DNA of 6,027 nt, taken from positions 1-6,027 of the forward strand of contig JAGXLT010000066.1 of NCBI GenBank assembly GCA_018334525.1. The letters are read 5' to 3'. Numbering within the stretch: position 1 is the first letter of the stretch; the number at the start of each line of letters is the position of its first letter. The stretch is from Gammaproteobacteria bacterium (GTDB lineage: Bacteria > Pseudomonadota > Gammaproteobacteria > Nitrococcales > Nitrococcaceae). Both the position numbers and the translations under genes were made by a program. Below, one piece after another: positions 5,760-6,027 of this stretch. The notes below the pieces were generated by a model. That model made no database searches and was not told the DNA's origin. It was given only the letters and a program-made list of their open reading frames with translations.

Positions 5760-6027
5760 TAGCGCCAAACGATGCGCATGCAGCAATGGCTCTGTGTAGC
5801 CATTTGGCTGCTCAAGGCCCTTGAATACGAGATCGCAAGCGGCCTGAAATGCAATGCCATCGAAACCCGGCGCCATCGGGTGGTACGTCGGGTCACCCAC
5901 GTTTTGCTGGTCCACAATCGCCGCCATTCGCTTCATGGCGGCCATCACCTGATCATTATCGACCACGCCGTGATGTAGCCAATTGGCTATGTGCTGGCTG
6001 GATATGCGCAACGTCGCACGATCTTCC
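5745..6027 (-). CDS. glcB: Malate synthase G (3' end only)
   Basis: These are the last 93 residues of malate synthase G, which condenses glyoxylate with acetyl-CoA to give malate. The frame is open at the right edge, so the 5' part of a protein of about 720 residues lies outside. The first full residues, [21 protein letters not shown], are a hallmark of the family. By family knowledge the Asp in EDR is the catalytic base (Asp631 in E. coli, Asp633 in M. tuberculosis, recalled by counting from the C-terminus). Further matches are [21 protein letters not shown] and [16 protein letters not shown] in the C-terminal plug domain. The usual PNFDDSIAF is PGFDG-IAF here, one residue shorter. The TTG at 6011 is an internal Leu codon, not a start. 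The gene is on the same strand as the TRAP operon and 153 bp upstream of it. Confidence 0.95.
   Translation of the reverse strand, partial: EDRATLRISSQHIANWLHHGVVDNDQVMAAMKRMAAIVDQQNVGDPTYHPMAPGFDGIAFQAACDLVFKGLEQPNGYTEPLLHAHRLALKAQG

Noticed and set aside
5772..5978. A + strand reading frame opposite glcB
   Set aside because: It is antisense to conserved malate synthase G sequence and has no family resemblance.

Overview
The window looks like an ordinary chromosomal segment of a proteobacterium, most likely a marine or halophilic gammaproteobacterium. This rests on family resemblance: an AcnA-type aconitase, malate synthase G, and a Tat-exported TRAP binding protein. GC content appears moderate by eye. 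The genus cannot be fixed from the sequence alone.

Layout. Bases 1-711 (+ strand) hold the C-terminal quarter of an AcnA-type aconitate hydratase, running in from the left edge. A strong hairpin at 731-761, with A and T tracts on either side, can act as a terminator in both directions. It separates aconitase from a minus-strand block that fills the rest of the window. In transcription order (right to left) that block is: the 3' end of malate synthase G (glcB, 6027-5745); a 153-bp regulatory gap; a Tat-exported TRAP solute-binding protein (dctP type, 5591-4413); an 82-bp gap with two inverted repeats; the small TRAP permease (dctQ type, 4330-3713); the large TRAP permease (dctM type, 3716-2298); an amidase-signature hydrolase (2305-950); and a 54-residue two-helix membrane protein (950-786).

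How the genes fit together. dctQ/dctM, dctM/amidase and amidase/small protein all overlap by 1-8 bp, so these four genes are almost certainly translated from one message, probably together with dctP. The binding protein resembles the TakP/FcbT1 class of TRAP receptors, which take 2-oxo acids, lactate or aromatic carboxylates. The operon therefore probably imports an organic acid or acid amide using an ion gradient, and the amidase would hydrolyse an amide bond in the imported compound or a derivative. The neighbouring malate synthase G condenses glyoxylate with acetyl-CoA, and aconitase lies across the terminator. A route feeding C2/C3 acids into central metabolism is a reasonable guess, but the substrate is unknown.

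Regulation. The gap before dctP holds a GGTC-T-GACC palindrome like the operators of FadR-type GntR regulators. The two inverted repeats between dctP and dctQ could set a higher level of binding protein than of permease. I saw no mobile element, CRISPR array, tRNA or rRNA, and nothing that amounts to a clearly new system. The least explained item is the small membrane protein at the end of the operon.
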